Below the pieces are notes generated by a model. The model saw only the letters and a list, made by a program, of their open reading frames with translations, did not search any database and was not told the DNA's origin. Shown here piece by piece: positions 52,852 to 63,241 of a DNA stretch of 64,000 nucleotides (positions within the stretch are counted from its first letter, which is position 1; every line of letters begins with the position of its first letter). The position numbers and the translations under genes are program-made. Origin of the DNA: Sycon ciliatum (taxonomy: Eukaryota > Porifera > Calcarea > Leucosolenida > Sycettidae); NCBI RefSeq assembly GCF_964019385.1, contig NC_088655.1:17304648-17368647 (forward strand), given 5' to 3'.

Positions 52852-53973
52852 ATGGCGAGCACTGGTAACTCGAGACCCCGATGGATGGCACTGACCTCGG
52901 AGCAGATGCGAGAGACGTCCGGGAAATTCGATTGCCCACTGGGGACCAAAGTGGTGGATGTCGCGAATGCACTGGGAGATGCTGGATACGACGACCTCAC
53001 ATCTGTTCAGATAAGTTCACAGCATGAGTGCATTGTAACCTTCATGTCCACTGCGAGTCTAGAGCGTGTTGTTCGGGAGGGCTTTTCTCTACTGGATAAG
53101 ACAATTTTGGTTTCAAACGTACTGGATTCGATCCTCCAGCTGCATATATCTGACCTCCCTGTCTGGATCTCGGACATTGCTTTGACGGACGCTCTCAAAC
53201 CGTACGGTAGTCCCGCTTCAACAGTTCGATACGGGCAAGTCACCACAAAGCATGGCTTCGATGTTACAACTGGGGTACGCTTTTTAAGCTTCAAACTAGG
53301 GAAACAATGCCCCTCCATTCCATCGTACGTTCAAACGGCAGGGGGTCACGTCTTTGCCGTACGGTATAAGGATCAACCACGCACCTGTAGGGTATGCGAG
53401 TCCCCAGGTCACCTGGCCGCGGACTGCCCCACCAGGCCACGCACCCCTCGTGGAACGTACGCTAACAGGGTCAAATCGGGACCCCAGAAAGGGCGCGAGG
53501 ATCAGCCACTGCCTGAAAGCCTAGCCTCTGCAGTCAAATCGGGACCCCAGGAGGTCATCGGTGCAGACAAAGCGCGCGAGGATCAGCCACAACACGAGAG
53601 CCTGGGCGCTTCTCCAGCTGGTCAGGTCGACTCGAGACCCCTGGAGGAGGGCACGGGTACACATGGCAGCCAAGACTCAGCTTCTGCCGTAACTGTCAAA
53701 ATGCGACCTGAGCATGATAAACAAAGCAACCACGTGGAACTTGACCTGACTCTGTCTCCTGACAGCAGCTGGGCCGAGGAGTCGGACTGTCCACCTGAGG
53801 GGAAACTCTCAGGGGGCGATGAGGCTAGAGCATTGGCGATATTGGCAGACTGCTTCCACAAGAGGCCGCGGGAGTCGACCTCCCCATTGGTAGTTTCCAG
53901 TGATAACCAGAGAAAGAAGAAGGCGAAAAAGATCACTGCGTCAAGCAACAAGCAGATAACTTGGCGCAGATAA
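52852..53973 (+). CDS. LINE copy 2 ORF1: zinc-knuckle protein
   Basis: Starts at ATG 52852, 373 codons, intact. It shares with copy 1 the region around DLPVWISDIALTDALKPYG and a CCHC knuckle (CRVCESPGHLAADC) at about residues 181-194. The C-terminal half holds two related segments (VKSGPQKGREDQPLPESL and a second version) and ends in a basic KKKAKK tail. Confidence 0.87.
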   Translation: MASTGNSRPRWMALTSEQMRETSGKFDCPLGTKVVDVANALGDAGYDDLTSVQISSQHECIVTFMSTASLERVVREGFSLLDKTILVSNVLDSILQLHISDLPVWISDIALTDALKPYGSPASTVRYGQVTTKHGFDVTTGVRFLSFKLGKQCPSIPSYVQTAGGHVFAVRYKDQPRTCRVCESPGHLAADCPTRPRTPRGTYANRVKSGPQKGREDQPLPESLASAVKSGPQEVIGADKAREDQPQHESLGASPAGQVDSRPLEEGTGTHGSQDSASAVTVKMRPEHDKQSNHVELDLTLSPDSSWAEESDCPPEGKLSGGDEARALAILADCFHKRPRESTSPLVVSSDNQRKKKAKKITASSNKQITWRR

Positions 53974-54184
53974 CATCTCCCCCTGTGTAGCCCTAGGTAT
54001 ACAAACACAATCTGGTTTTCCCTGTCCTACGTCAACCTCGTGTCTTCCTCCAGCTTCCTCATTCTTATCTTTAGCTTGATCCTTTTAGGTATTTCATTAG
54101 ATTTTAGGACCCTTAGCCATACATGTAACTATGCACCCGCTTACGCCAAATGTCCCTCCCCTTTTTTAATTACTTCCTCCTGCA

Positions 54185-57100
54185 ATGAAGGGTAGCAAGA
54201 ATCTTCGCATTCTCTGCACAAACGCTTTCGGCCTAGCCAGCAAACTTCCCGACCTACAGCACGCACTCCTGCAGCATCAGCCCGACGTAGCAATTGTGAC
54301 AGAAACGAAGTTCACTGCGGAGAAAGTGCTTCCCTCTGACATCAGCTTCCCTGGATACAGCTCACCACTTCGGTTGGACAGAACGGCACATGGGGGAGGG
54401 GTAGCCATCTGGGTGAAGTCGTCACTCCCCTCCATGCTCATCCCTGACCTCATGTCCCCCGCACATGAGATCATCTGGGTTTCTCTCCAGCTGGCCCCAG
54501 GTCTCCGCACCGTCTTGGGAGCAGTGTATCGGCCAGGGTCCTGTGCCCCTGGCGATCTTACCTTAATCGATCATCTCGACAACATCCTCCCAGAAGCTAG
54601 ACACAAGGTTCCCACATTATCCTAGCTGGCGATTTCAACGTGCACAACCGGGCTTGGCTGAACAGCTCGAAATCTACGCCTGCAGGCGAGGCTCTCGAAG
54701 ATACCTGCGCTGCCCATCTTCTTGTCCAGCATGTCACAGTACCGACTCGTGGAGACAACCCGCTAGATCTCATAATGTCAACGTTCACGTCCCCAGTAAC
54801 TACACGTATACTTCCGCCCCTCGGTCGATCTGACCATGCAGTTGTACTGTCAGACTTTTCTTCCGTGCTCCCTAGACGTGAACCCCCTGTTAAGCGAACA
54901 GTATTTCGCTACAACAGGGCAGACTGGGATCGCCTTAGGGCGCACCTTCGCAACGTGGAATGGGGTGATATCATCACGGAGGACCCAGAAACTTCCTGTG
55001 AGCAGGTTACCGCTTCGATTACTGCAGCTGTTGCACAGTTTGTCCCATCCAAAGTTCTGGAAACGAGGCCTTCCGATCCGGTATGGTGGACGCCTGAATG
55101 CACAGAGACCGAGAGGGAGAAGGAGAAGCGCTGGCGCGACTGGAGAAAACACCCTTCTGACCCAGCACTTCAGCAGGCATTCACCGATTCCGTGACTGTA
55201 GCGATCGCCACCCAGTTCCGATCACGACGTGCAAAGGAGGACAGCCTCCGTCGCAGCCTCTCAACTGGGTCCCTCAGAGACAAACAGTGGTGGACGAAGT
55301 TGAAGAACGCTGCTGACAACCGCACACAGCCCGAAATTCCCCTAGTTGTCGACTCTGACGGCCGTGAGTGGGCAACAAGCTCAGAGAAAGCAGAGGCATT
55401 CGCTCGCTTCTTCTCGAAGAAATGTAGCGTTGCCGGTCCGGACCTTGTGGAGGCTGACCTACCGGACCCTGCTCCCTCAGAGGCTCCACCTCTTCGCACC
55501 ATCCGCTTCCGCCCACAGGCTGTCCGCCGACTCCTGGCAAGGCTCGACGTCTCCAAGGCTACCGGGCCTGACGGTATTTCTGCTCGCGTCCTTAAGGAAT
55601 GTGCTCATGAGCTCGCAGAGCCACTGTCCAAGCTATTTGCTTTATGCTTCCGGTCTGGAGTGCAACCTAGGATGTGGAAGACGGCCAACGTGGTTCCGAT
55701 CCACAAGCGATCTTCCCGCTCAACCCTTAAGAACTACAGGCCCGTATCCTTACTGTGCATAATCTCGAAAGTAATGGAAACTCTTGTAAACAGACACATC
55801 GTAAACTATTTTGAAGACCATCATCTGCTCACGTCGCACCAGTTTGGATTTCGCAGAGGCCTTGGAACATCGGACGCTTTGCAAGCTCTCCAAACTGCCT
55901 GGGCAAGCGCTGTGGGCTGTGGAGGGGCGGCTCGTATCCTAGCTGTGGACATCGCAGGAGCGTTTGATCGTGTCTCGCATGTCGGCCTCCTTCACAAGGT
56001 GCGTAGCCTAGGCATAGATGGTCCGCTTCAGAGATGGCTGGCCTCGTACCTGGACACCCGTTCCCTACAGTGCCTCGTTGGAGGGCGGACGTCATCTAGG
56101 TATACGACCTCCGCTGGAGTCCCCCAGGGAAGCATCCTTGGACCAACGCTTTTCCTGGCCTACGTCAACGACGCGCCAGATGTTCTCGCTGACGGCGCCA
56201 GTTTGGAAGCCTATGCTGATGATACAACTTTGTACAGCTTAGTCACCTCCCAGCAGACCCCAACAGTCGCCGCGCAGTCACTGCAGGTGTCCGTTGACCG
56301 ACTGCACGAGTGGGGTCATACTTGGTCCGCGTCAGCAATATTGTCGCTTATCTTTCAGCTTTCTTATTATGTCGCCAATGCTCACTTGGCAGCCCATTTT
56401 ATCCCAAATCTGGTTAGTTCGTTAGTTTACGAGTACCTGAAAGGTCTAGCTAGATTTCGAGAGCGACAGGTTGGTGATTCTGATTGATACAGCACCACAT
56501 CAAAATAGATTATCTTGTCACACTGCGCAGGCAACAGCAGCGCGACGTACCAGAAAATAATCGGCTACTCGGAATCAGTTCCCGAGATTTTACAAAACGG
56601 CCGAGATCACTCACATCAGGGATCACTCGCCAAGCTGAGATCGCAGTTCCCTCACCTCCAGCTCAACTCTCGGAGTATCCAGCGAATCGTGGAGATTTGC
56701 AAGTACTGTACGAGTCATCGTCGTTCAAAATAAATCTTGCAAAGAACGGCGACTGATTTAAACCATGCAGGCAGTCCACGCGAAGTCCTATAGAGAAGGC
56801 GATCGTCACGGTCGACTTCCCTTTAGAAACTATCCAGGCAGCGGAGAGGAAGAGAGATGAGCTTGCGAAAGCGAGAGTATCGATCCTGAACAAAAATTAT
56901 TTATTTTGTCACCAGCGCCGAGAGCAGCGACGAGGAGGACCAAAAAAAGTATGAACCCTTCCTTGGACAATAAATTCCTCATGGCCAGTTGTCATTCTGT
57001 ACCTTACCTTCCTTCATACCAAATTTTATCGTCTCAAGTGCACTCGTTGTTTGTCCAAAGTCTAAGTTCAAATTATCAAAAGATAGGCGACAATATCGCT

Positions 57101-57873
57101 GACGCGGACCAAGTACATGGAAAGTGATGTTTGAACCGACCAAATCCCAGGCCATGACAGCCACCCTCAGACGCACCGGCTTAGATCTCCCCCCACTCCT
57201 GTTTGGTGGCACACTGGTGCCCGAGACAACCACCATCACCCTCCTTGGTGTGAAGGTGGACGCCAAGTTGACCTTCAGCGATCACCTACGCTCCGTAGCC
57301 ACCCGTGCACGCCAACGGCTTGGGGTCCTAAACAGAGCCGCCCACATACTCACCCCCGCCGGCCGGACGACCGTATACAAGGCGTTCGTACGACCAGTCA
57401 TGGAGTATGCGCCTCTTGTATGGATGGGAGCTGCGCAGAGCCACCTCCAGCGTCTGAACAATGTTCAGCGCCGCGCGCTTCATGCTATCGGCCCTGGGGC
57501 AAACCTACCCAGCCTGGCCATCCGCCGCACTGTTGCCTCGCTTGCCTGCCTGTACAAGCTGCACTACTTGCCTGGTCCTCCGCAGCTGCTCTCTGTGTTG
57601 CCACCGCGCCACATCATCTCTACAAACCCCAGAACTCGCAGCGAGCACGGTGCTGTCAGTGGCCATGACCACCAGCTCCAACACCAGCTGCCTGCATCTG
57701 CCCCGCTGGCACTGAAGCGCTCGTTCCCACACTGCAGCATCAGCGATTGGAACTCCCTCCCTGCCGCTCTCCTATCCCAGCCTCCCCACAGCAAGAGAAT
57801 GCAATCATTCAAAACGAATGTTTACCGCCACCTTCGCAGCACAAACTGGCTCTGGGCAGTCGATTCCCTATGA
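54185..57873 (+). pseudogene. LINE copy 2 ORF2: broken endonuclease-RT
   Basis: The ATG at 54185 opens the endonuclease (VTETKFTAEK, GGVAIWVKSS). A frameshift near 54595-54610 ends that frame; the other frame continues with HIILAGDFNVHN and runs through the reverse transcriptase (KATGPDGISARVLKE, HQFGFRRGLGTS, AGVPQGSILGPTLFL, AYADDTTLYS). A TIR element then interrupts the coding sequence at 56321-57113. Coding resumes at 57116 (FEPTKSQAMTATLRR) and ends with the C-terminal domain and stop at 57871-57873. Unlike copy 1, the catalytic AYADD is kept. Confidence 0.9.
56319..57115. mobile_element. 793-bp TIR element inside LINE copy 2
   Basis: Ends CTTGGTCCGCGTCAGCAATA (56321) and (complement) CTTGGTCCGCGTCAGCGATA (ending 57113) form inverted repeats of about 34 bp with two or three differences. 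TA flanks both sides (56319-56320, 57114-57115). Removing the element and one TA restores the LINE reading frame. No transposase was recognised, so it is a non-autonomous element with a Tc1/mariner-type TA target. Confidence 0.9.
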
Positions 57874-58150
57874 ATAGTATGACGCTAAGACAGTTTCTCC
57901 CCCACAATCGCTCGTGTTAAGCCTTGGGTTTTTGCATCTTTCTTACCTGTACAGCTCTATCTTCTTCTTTTTTCATTGTTTTTGGTGCGTGTTTTTGGCC
58001 GTGACGCCGAGACCTCAGGTCGGCAGAGTCATCAATGCCCCACCATCACTGCTGCGTCTCGGTGCAGCGCCTGCTCATTAGTTGTCACGTTTGTCCTAGT
58101 CTCCGTACCATTGTCTTTCCTTATTCTTTTCGAGCTGGTAATGTGAATAT

Positions 58151-58187
<37 letters not shown>

Positions 58188-58239
58188 GAGTACGTGCAAA
58201 CAATTAGGGAACGACAAAGGTGTTTTAACTCTGCCTTTC

Positions 58240-58565
58240 ACGCAGGCAGGCATAGTAGGATGGTCTAAGACCATGATCGAGAAACAGAGGGTACCAGGTT
58301 CAAGTCCTGCTTGGAAGTGGAAGGATTTTTTCCAGCCGTGCTGCGACCCACAGTTAATTGGGAACTCGTGGCCTGGCACGAGGGAAACATGGATGCAGTG
58401 AATGGGATTTCGGTCTTTGACCATTTTGTGGTGGGTCTGATCTACTCACCTCCCACCGCTTAGGAGCTGCATCTGCGCCTTGATCCAAGAGGGTGGTGGC
58501 GTTCCTGCGGATGCGGAAAACTGGGCCTTTGGCAGAGTCTCACGCGAACCGTGAAATTTTTTTTT
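58240..58565 (+). mobile_element. SINE family A, most complete copy
   Basis: The head has an A-box-like TGGTCTAAGACC and a B box GGTTCAAGTCC 44 nt further (58291-58301), as in tRNA-Leu. The body runs through GGAACTCGTGGCCTGGCAC to CCGCTTAGGAGCTGCATCTG and the 3' part CACGCGAACCGTGAAAT, followed by a T-run. At 63100-63127 the same 3' end is followed by a (TAA)n-type tail. It lies directly downstream of the LINE poly(A). Confidence 0.8.
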
Positions 58566-58569
58566 TCAC

Positions 58570-59150
58570 GCACTACGTTTTACGAGTAAGTTGAAGTTCT
58601 GACACCTTAGTCTAGCTTATTGGGATATGGTAGGGATAATATCACTTTTAAGATGTTAAATGAAAGGTGATTAAACATCAAGTTGTTTTCTGATATACCT
58701 AGCACACTGTAGTCTGGCATTGGTCTTATGAGAGTGCGATTGCTCGATGAGTGTAACTTTAACGTCGCTTGAATGAATGACAGCAGAGTGTGTAGTGGAT
58801 ATCAAAATTAATATGGCACCAGTCGATAACCAAGTGCGCAAAACAATGCAGGTCATATTATGCACATTTACCGGTATGCACTAGACCAGGGACTTGACAA
58901 ACATGACTGAAATTGCGTTTCACAACCATAAACAACATGAAACGGGATGCGAACAAATGTGAGGTGGGACAAATAACCATCAGACAGTTACGAGATTATG
59001 GGAACAATCCTACTTGAACAATGTTGTTTGTGTTGTATGTTTTTTAAACTCGCCCGTATGAATTTTCAGGTGATAGTGAAGTCCATCATAATTATGGTTA
59101 TTAAATAACAAATTTCCAACTCCTTAAGGAAATTGTCCGCCCAGGTATTT
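58570..59150. other. No gene recognised
   Basis: No supported feature; probably the 3' flank of the POU-like gene. Confidence 0.45.
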
Positions 59151-59151
59151 G

Positions 59152-60723
59152 TCATTCGGACTCAGACTCTTCAGAAGTATCCTCTTCATCTCCATCCAGA
59201 TGTTCCACTCTTTGGTCTTGTGTATCTTGCAATTTGCTGGAGCTGCATTCACTGCCCGGTTGAGTTCGGGGGGCTTTTCTAATACTTTTCTTGGCCCGCT
59301 GATGGGCAAACCATTGTCGTATGTTTTTTGTCCCGACGGCAAAATGCTTAGCCAATTCGGCTAACCTTTGTGTAGATGGCCAATGATCATGATCAAACTC
59401 ATTCATCAGAACAGCATACTGATCCTTTGAAAATGGCTTGCAGGCTCGGCCACTTCGCAATTTGGTAGTACTTGTATCTCGTGGGGCACTAGCGTTCCTG
59501 GCTACGTCATCTAGCCATGCTTTGAATATAGGGTACAACGATTTCATTTTATCGTCAGCAAATAAACGACTTCTAAACCTTTGGATAGAGTGCTGAGATT
59601 TTGCAAAATTGGCACCATAGGATATGCAGAGTATGGATGCGAGTCTTTTTTGTGAAATGTTTGCCCGTTCTCTTGCTGTTTTGACCAATTCGCAAAAGGC
59701 CTTATGATCATAACTCAATATATCTCTGTTTGCCGTCGGAGAACAGCGACCCATTGTACTTGGTAGTGGAAGATATGGGGATGATCCGTATCCGCTTGTT
59801 GTCTGCCCAAGGGAAGCGTTCTCGGTGTTGTGTTGTTGTGATGTACTCAAGGGTAAAGAGGAAGCAATCCCAGATAAACTAGAAGGCGTATCTCTTTGTG
59901 TTGTCAATGATATTTTATAGGCTGGTGGGGGATATGGGGATGCTGCATGACGCCTTGTGCTCTCCGTACGAGAAACATACTCACGTTTTTGCTGTTGCGA
60001 GTTACTGACGGCCGAAGAAGAAGCATATCCCTGTAAAACAGATGGTGTATCGTGCTGCGCTGAACTGCGGGCATTTGATCTACTTCTTTGGTCTTGGTAG
60101 CCAGATGAGGATGGTGTGTATTTCCTTGTTCTCGGAACAAGGGAAACGTTCTCTGAGTAATGCTGCCGCTGGTGTTGCTCCTGCTGTGGATTGAGGGAGG
60201 AATTATACGAGATGCCTTCCGGTCGCTCTTTTGCTCCATGATGCGGAGTAGGAGTGCTTGAAGCAAAAGCAGATGATAGCTCTGAACCAGTAGTTACATC
60301 GGGTTCGACGCGTCTGGAATTGAAGTCGTTTGTTTTGGTTTGAGTTGACCGGGGCCTATTTAGCCAACGGGCAATTTCTTGAACGTCGTTGTCAACTCGC
60401 TTCCAATCCGATGCGTCGTCTTCAGCAACATCGAGCGGTTTGTCTTTGTAGTATTGTCGTGTCTCAATCTTTTGAAGCACGGCCGTAAGCTCATTTCGCA
60501 GGGGATACGAGTCCAAGTCATTCTCCAGTTCCAGGCTAAGCCTTGGTGAACTATTCGATGACGTTGCAATCGCCATGGATGTGCTTGATGGATGACTGAA
60601 ATGTGATGGGGCACTAGTTACGATCTCAGTGCTGGCCGACGATGTTCTGTTCTTTACTGGTGCAGTTGAAGACGGGACGCAAGAATAGACACCGGTCGCA
60701 GTTCGTGGTGGTTGGTCAGCCAT
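59152..60723 (-). CDS. Divergent POU-homeodomain protein
   Basis: Likely a nuclear transcription factor. The start ATG at 60723 is preferred: an acceptor-like ATCTTTCAG ends at 60733, just upstream, and the frame beyond it has no ATG-supported start. The protein has 523 residues. Residues 1-330 are Ser/Gln/Thr/Pro-rich and of low complexity. Residues about 340-404 resemble a POU-specific domain (FCELVKTARERANISQKRLA, SYGANFAKSQHSIQRFRS, LYPIFKAWLDDV). Residues about 418-480 are a homeodomain (KPFSKDQYAVLMNEFD, WPSTQRLAELAKHF, KNIRQWFAHQRAKKS). Recognition helix position 51 is His instead of Asn. An acidic Ser/Glu tail ends the protein. The coding part has no intron. Without the POU part, a generic divergent homeobox gene would be the alternative. 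Confidence 0.75.
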   Translation of the reverse strand: MADQPPRTATGVYSCVPSSTAPVKNRTSSASTEIVTSAPSHFSHPSSTSMAIATSSNSSPRLSLELENDLDSYPLRNELTAVLQKIETRQYYKDKPLDVAEDDASDWKRVDNDVQEIARWLNRPRSTQTKTNDFNSRRVEPDVTTGSELSSAFASSTPTPHHGAKERPEGISYNSSLNPQQEQHQRQHYSENVSLVPRTRKYTPSSSGYQDQRSRSNARSSAQHDTPSVLQGYASSSAVSNSQQQKREYVSRTESTRRHAASPYPPPAYKISLTTQRDTPSSLSGIASSLPLSTSQQHNTENASLGQTTSGYGSSPYLPLPSTMGRCSPTANRDILSYDHKAFCELVKTARERANISQKRLASILCISYGANFAKSQHSIQRFRSRLFADDKMKSLYPIFKAWLDDVARNASAPRDTSTTKLRSGRACKPFSKDQYAVLMNEFDHDHWPSTQRLAELAKHFAVGTKNIRQWFAHQRAKKSIRKAPRTQPGSECSSSKLQDTQDQRVEHLDGDEEDTSEESESE

Positions 60724-60732
60724 ATGAACGTC

Positions 60733-60734
60733 CT
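60733..60734 (-). promoter_or_regulatory. Candidate splice acceptor in 5' UTR
   Basis: On the - strand ATATCTTTCAG precedes GACGTTCAT and the proposed ATG. It suggests a 5' UTR intron and supports the chosen start. Confidence 0.45.
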
Positions 60735-60899
60735 GAAAGATATCCGTAATTTGTTCAATGCAACCGCAGCACAATACAAATAGAAGACAAATTGTGCAGT
60801 GAGAGAATTTTTTTGAATTTGGTGTTCGAAGAGAACCAACTACAACGGATAGAAAGACAGTTGAAAAGCTACGGGCTTGAAAGTTGCCTACGGGCAATG

Positions 60900-61525
60900 A
60901 AGACTGCAGCCTGGACTAACGCGTTTTGAGCTTGCTCAGGGGGGATTATTTCACAGCTTCTGTTGCTTAAGTTAGGGCTGAAAAAATTAACCACAAGTGA
61001 AAGGTGTTCGCTGTTACACTTGGTAGAAAAGAATCACAACTGCAATGTGATAAGACTTCACACTGAATCACCTCGTCCTTGGAATTTAAGCAACGTGTGC
61101 ATGCTGTAACGCGTCAGGACGTTCAAGGGATCGTTGTTCTCACATGTGCGTATCGCTAAATCATTTAATAATCTAAAACTTTTCATATTTGCACCACACA
61201 GCCTTACCTTAGTAATTATAGCATTCGAATTCACACTTGTCCAGCTTGACACACCGTCAGCTATCGTTACTTCTGTGTACTTGTTACCTACTATAGTCGA
61301 TATACTTCATATATTATACGTTTTAGGTTTCTCAAGTCTGGCACCTTTATTCACTTCTATGTGTACGAGGTCACCAGTTGTCCAAGCGGTTTTAGGCTGC
61401 ATATCTTTGCGCTATTAGTATCACATTCATTTCCCAGGGCCCTCAAAGTCTGTTCTCACCTTCCAGGAGCAACGCTGACTCATTCTGCACTCTGGTGTGT
61501 CACGAGGTGTTTGTCGCGCTGAAAA
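60900..61525. other. No gene recognised
   Basis: Probably the 5' flank or 5' UTR intron of the POU-like gene. Short frames only. Confidence 0.4.
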
Positions 61526-61529
61526 CGGA

Positions 61530-61607
61530 GGAGAGGAAGTGTTACAATAGTATTGTAACACTCCCTCTCCTAATGCATATTTTCGTTATATTATAACAAA
61601 AATATGC
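61530..61607. repeat. Two adjacent hairpins
   Basis: First: GGAGAGGAAGTGTTACAATA (61530-61549), one spacer base, then its complement with one mismatch (61551-61570). Second: GCATATTTTCGTTATA and near-complement to 61607. Each is a near-perfect stem with almost no loop. Confidence 0.85.
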
Positions 61608-61698
61608 CTTATGCTACAGACTCAGAGGGTAAATTGGAGAGACGAAGAGCAACGACGATGAAGACCCCCACCCCGGCTAGAACAGTATCTAGCGACCA

Positions 61699-62004
61699 TG
61701 CGGCGGGCGGAGTGAATGCCCCATGGGCTTCTCAAGTTTCCGCAAACGTGGCCGCAACGTGTGCGTATTCCAACACCATACCATAGTAGTAGAATAAATA
61801 TACCATGGAGACAACAGCAGTGGGACGTCCGGCCAGTTTGGTGGTGAGTGAGTTCACGGAGTGAATGCCCCAGGGGCCTCTCGCGTGTCTACTTGCCATA
61901 CTGTGTTGGAGGGATGAGTCTGAACTGGCACCCTTATTTCCAGTACACGTTACGGCCATGCTTGCGGACACTTGAGAGGACCGTGGGGCATTCACTCCGC
62001 CGCC
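61699..62004. repeat. Foldback element, about 306 bp
   Basis: Arms starting GGCGGGCGGAGTGAATGCCC (61698 on) and (complement, ending about 62004) GGCGGCGGAGTGAATGCCCC extend about 60 bp with mismatches, and a central GAGTGAATGCCCCAGGGG repeats part of the arm at 61858. Confidence 0.75.
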
Positions 62005-62104
62005 CCCCACCCCCCGCATAGTCGATAGATACTGTTTGTCTACTCTTGTTTATCTACTCTTGATATTATTAATCGTTGTTAGATTCGTATGTTAGTGGGT
62101 TAGA

Positions 62105-62345
62105 CCAGTAAGACTCGTAGCAATACCTGTCTTGCTAGCGATGACTGTTCCACCTACATGCAGTTGTTCCACATATTTGAAGACGGTTGAAGTACATGTA
62201 TATGTATTATGAAGAAACATGCACCATGGAACTACGACTTAGGCTATAATTTCCACTAACACCACCAGTTACTTGACAGTCAACTCATGCGATAACATAA
62301 TCATAGCACGAATTTGACCAGACAAATCTAAAACTAACAAAAAAA
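62105..62345 (+). repeat. Second copy of the 51985-52225 repeat
   Basis: Same word order as at 51985-52225, followed by AAACTAACAAAAAAACG and then LINE C-terminal sequence, as if the LINE interior had been deleted. Confidence 0.7.
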
Positions 62346-62354
62346 CGCAGAATG

Positions 62355-62680
62355 GTCGGAGCACTCTGCTTGTTGTACAAGCTCCACTTTTCAACTGGCC
62401 CAGATATGATTCTCACCCTTCTTCCACCCCGAGCGACCAACACGTCACGCCATAGCCGACGCAAACTAAAGCATGCTTCACGCCAGTTTCAGCTCTCTTC
62501 CGCTCAGAGCACGGAATGATGTCCTTCCGTCTTTCCCTGATGCTGTTGTGGAGGTCTGGAGCCAGCTCCCGCAGTGCGTTCTGCTTAACCAGCCAAGGGA
62601 CTGCACACGTTCAAAGAAAAGGTCAACGCCCACCTGCGCCCTACCCGCTGGGTGTGGGCAACGGACAGGCTATGAATCAA
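62355..62680 (+). mobile_element. LINE ORF2 C-terminal remnant
   Basis: The + strand text LCLLYKLHFSTGPDMILTLL, then PRATNTSRHS and DAVVEVWSQLPQCVL aligns by eye with the C-terminal end of both LINE copies (CLYKLHYLPGPPQLLSVLPP, then DWNSLPAALL). It is diverged and frame-broken. Confidence 0.7.
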
Positions 62681-62684
62681 AGAA

Positions 62685-63095
62685 AAAAGACGACAAAAGC
62701 TCTAACTCTTTTCCCTCCTCCATTCACTTCGTTGACTCTCGGATAACTTTTTATTGTGTGTAATCCACTGTTATCTACCCCCACCCCCCTGCGTATTTTC
62801 TGTAACCCTCTGTTTTTGTGGAGCGCTTGGGTTGCAATGAAGCCATACGGTCGGTCAAGCTGCCCCTGCCTATCCCGCACTCCTGCCATTCCATATGTCT
62901 CATTGCTGCCTTGCTGCTTTGTGCCGTCAAACGGTGTGTGGTTTATTTTGTAAAACCAAAATTATATATTGGGCAGCTCTTTATAAAAATGCTTTGCTTC
63001 ACGGAAACGTATTTCATTGCGAAGAGCTGCGCTTCGGTCCTCTGAGCTGTGCTGATGAGCTCTAACAGCGCGAAACAGTTGCTGTCCACAGACTT
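62685..63095. other. No gene recognised
   Basis: Contains C-rich TACCCCCACCCCCCTGCG near 62776. No coding support. Confidence 0.45.
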
Positions 63096-63099
63096 GAGT

Positions 63100-63240
63100 A
63101 TATAATAATAATAATAATAATAATAATACACGGTTCGCGTGAAACTCGGCCAAAGGCCCAGTTTTCCGCATCCGCAGGAACGCTGCCACCCTCTTGGACC
63201 AAGGCGCAGATGCAGCTCCTATACGGCGGGAGGTGAATGA
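63100..63240 (-). mobile_element. SINE family A 3' fragment with (TAA)n tail
   Basis: On the - strand the 3' part of SINE A (CACGCGAACCGTGTATT) ends in a repeated ATT tail, seen on the + strand as (TAA)n at 63100-63127. The fragment stops abruptly at about 63241, exactly where receptor-derived sequence starts. Confidence 0.8.
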
Positions 63241-63241
63241 T

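Larger units (their letters stand above)
52852..58184 (+). mobile_element. Non-LTR retrotransposon (LINE), copy 2
   Basis: ORF1 (52852-53973), broken ORF2 (54185-57873), a 3' UTR and a long poly(A) (58156-58184). It is the same family as copy 1 at 7358-12010 but on the opposite strand and from a diverged lineage. A 793-bp TIR element interrupts the reverse transcriptase. Confidence 0.9.

Noticed and set aside
58250-58310. Functional tRNA-Leu gene
   Set aside because: A- and B-box words are present, but the acceptor stem does not pair and the sequence continues into a repeated SINE body.
60724-60897. N-terminal extension of the POU-like protein (58 residues)
   Set aside because: There is no ATG at its start, the composition is hydrophobic and Cys-rich unlike the rest, and a splice acceptor lies just upstream of the proposed ATG.
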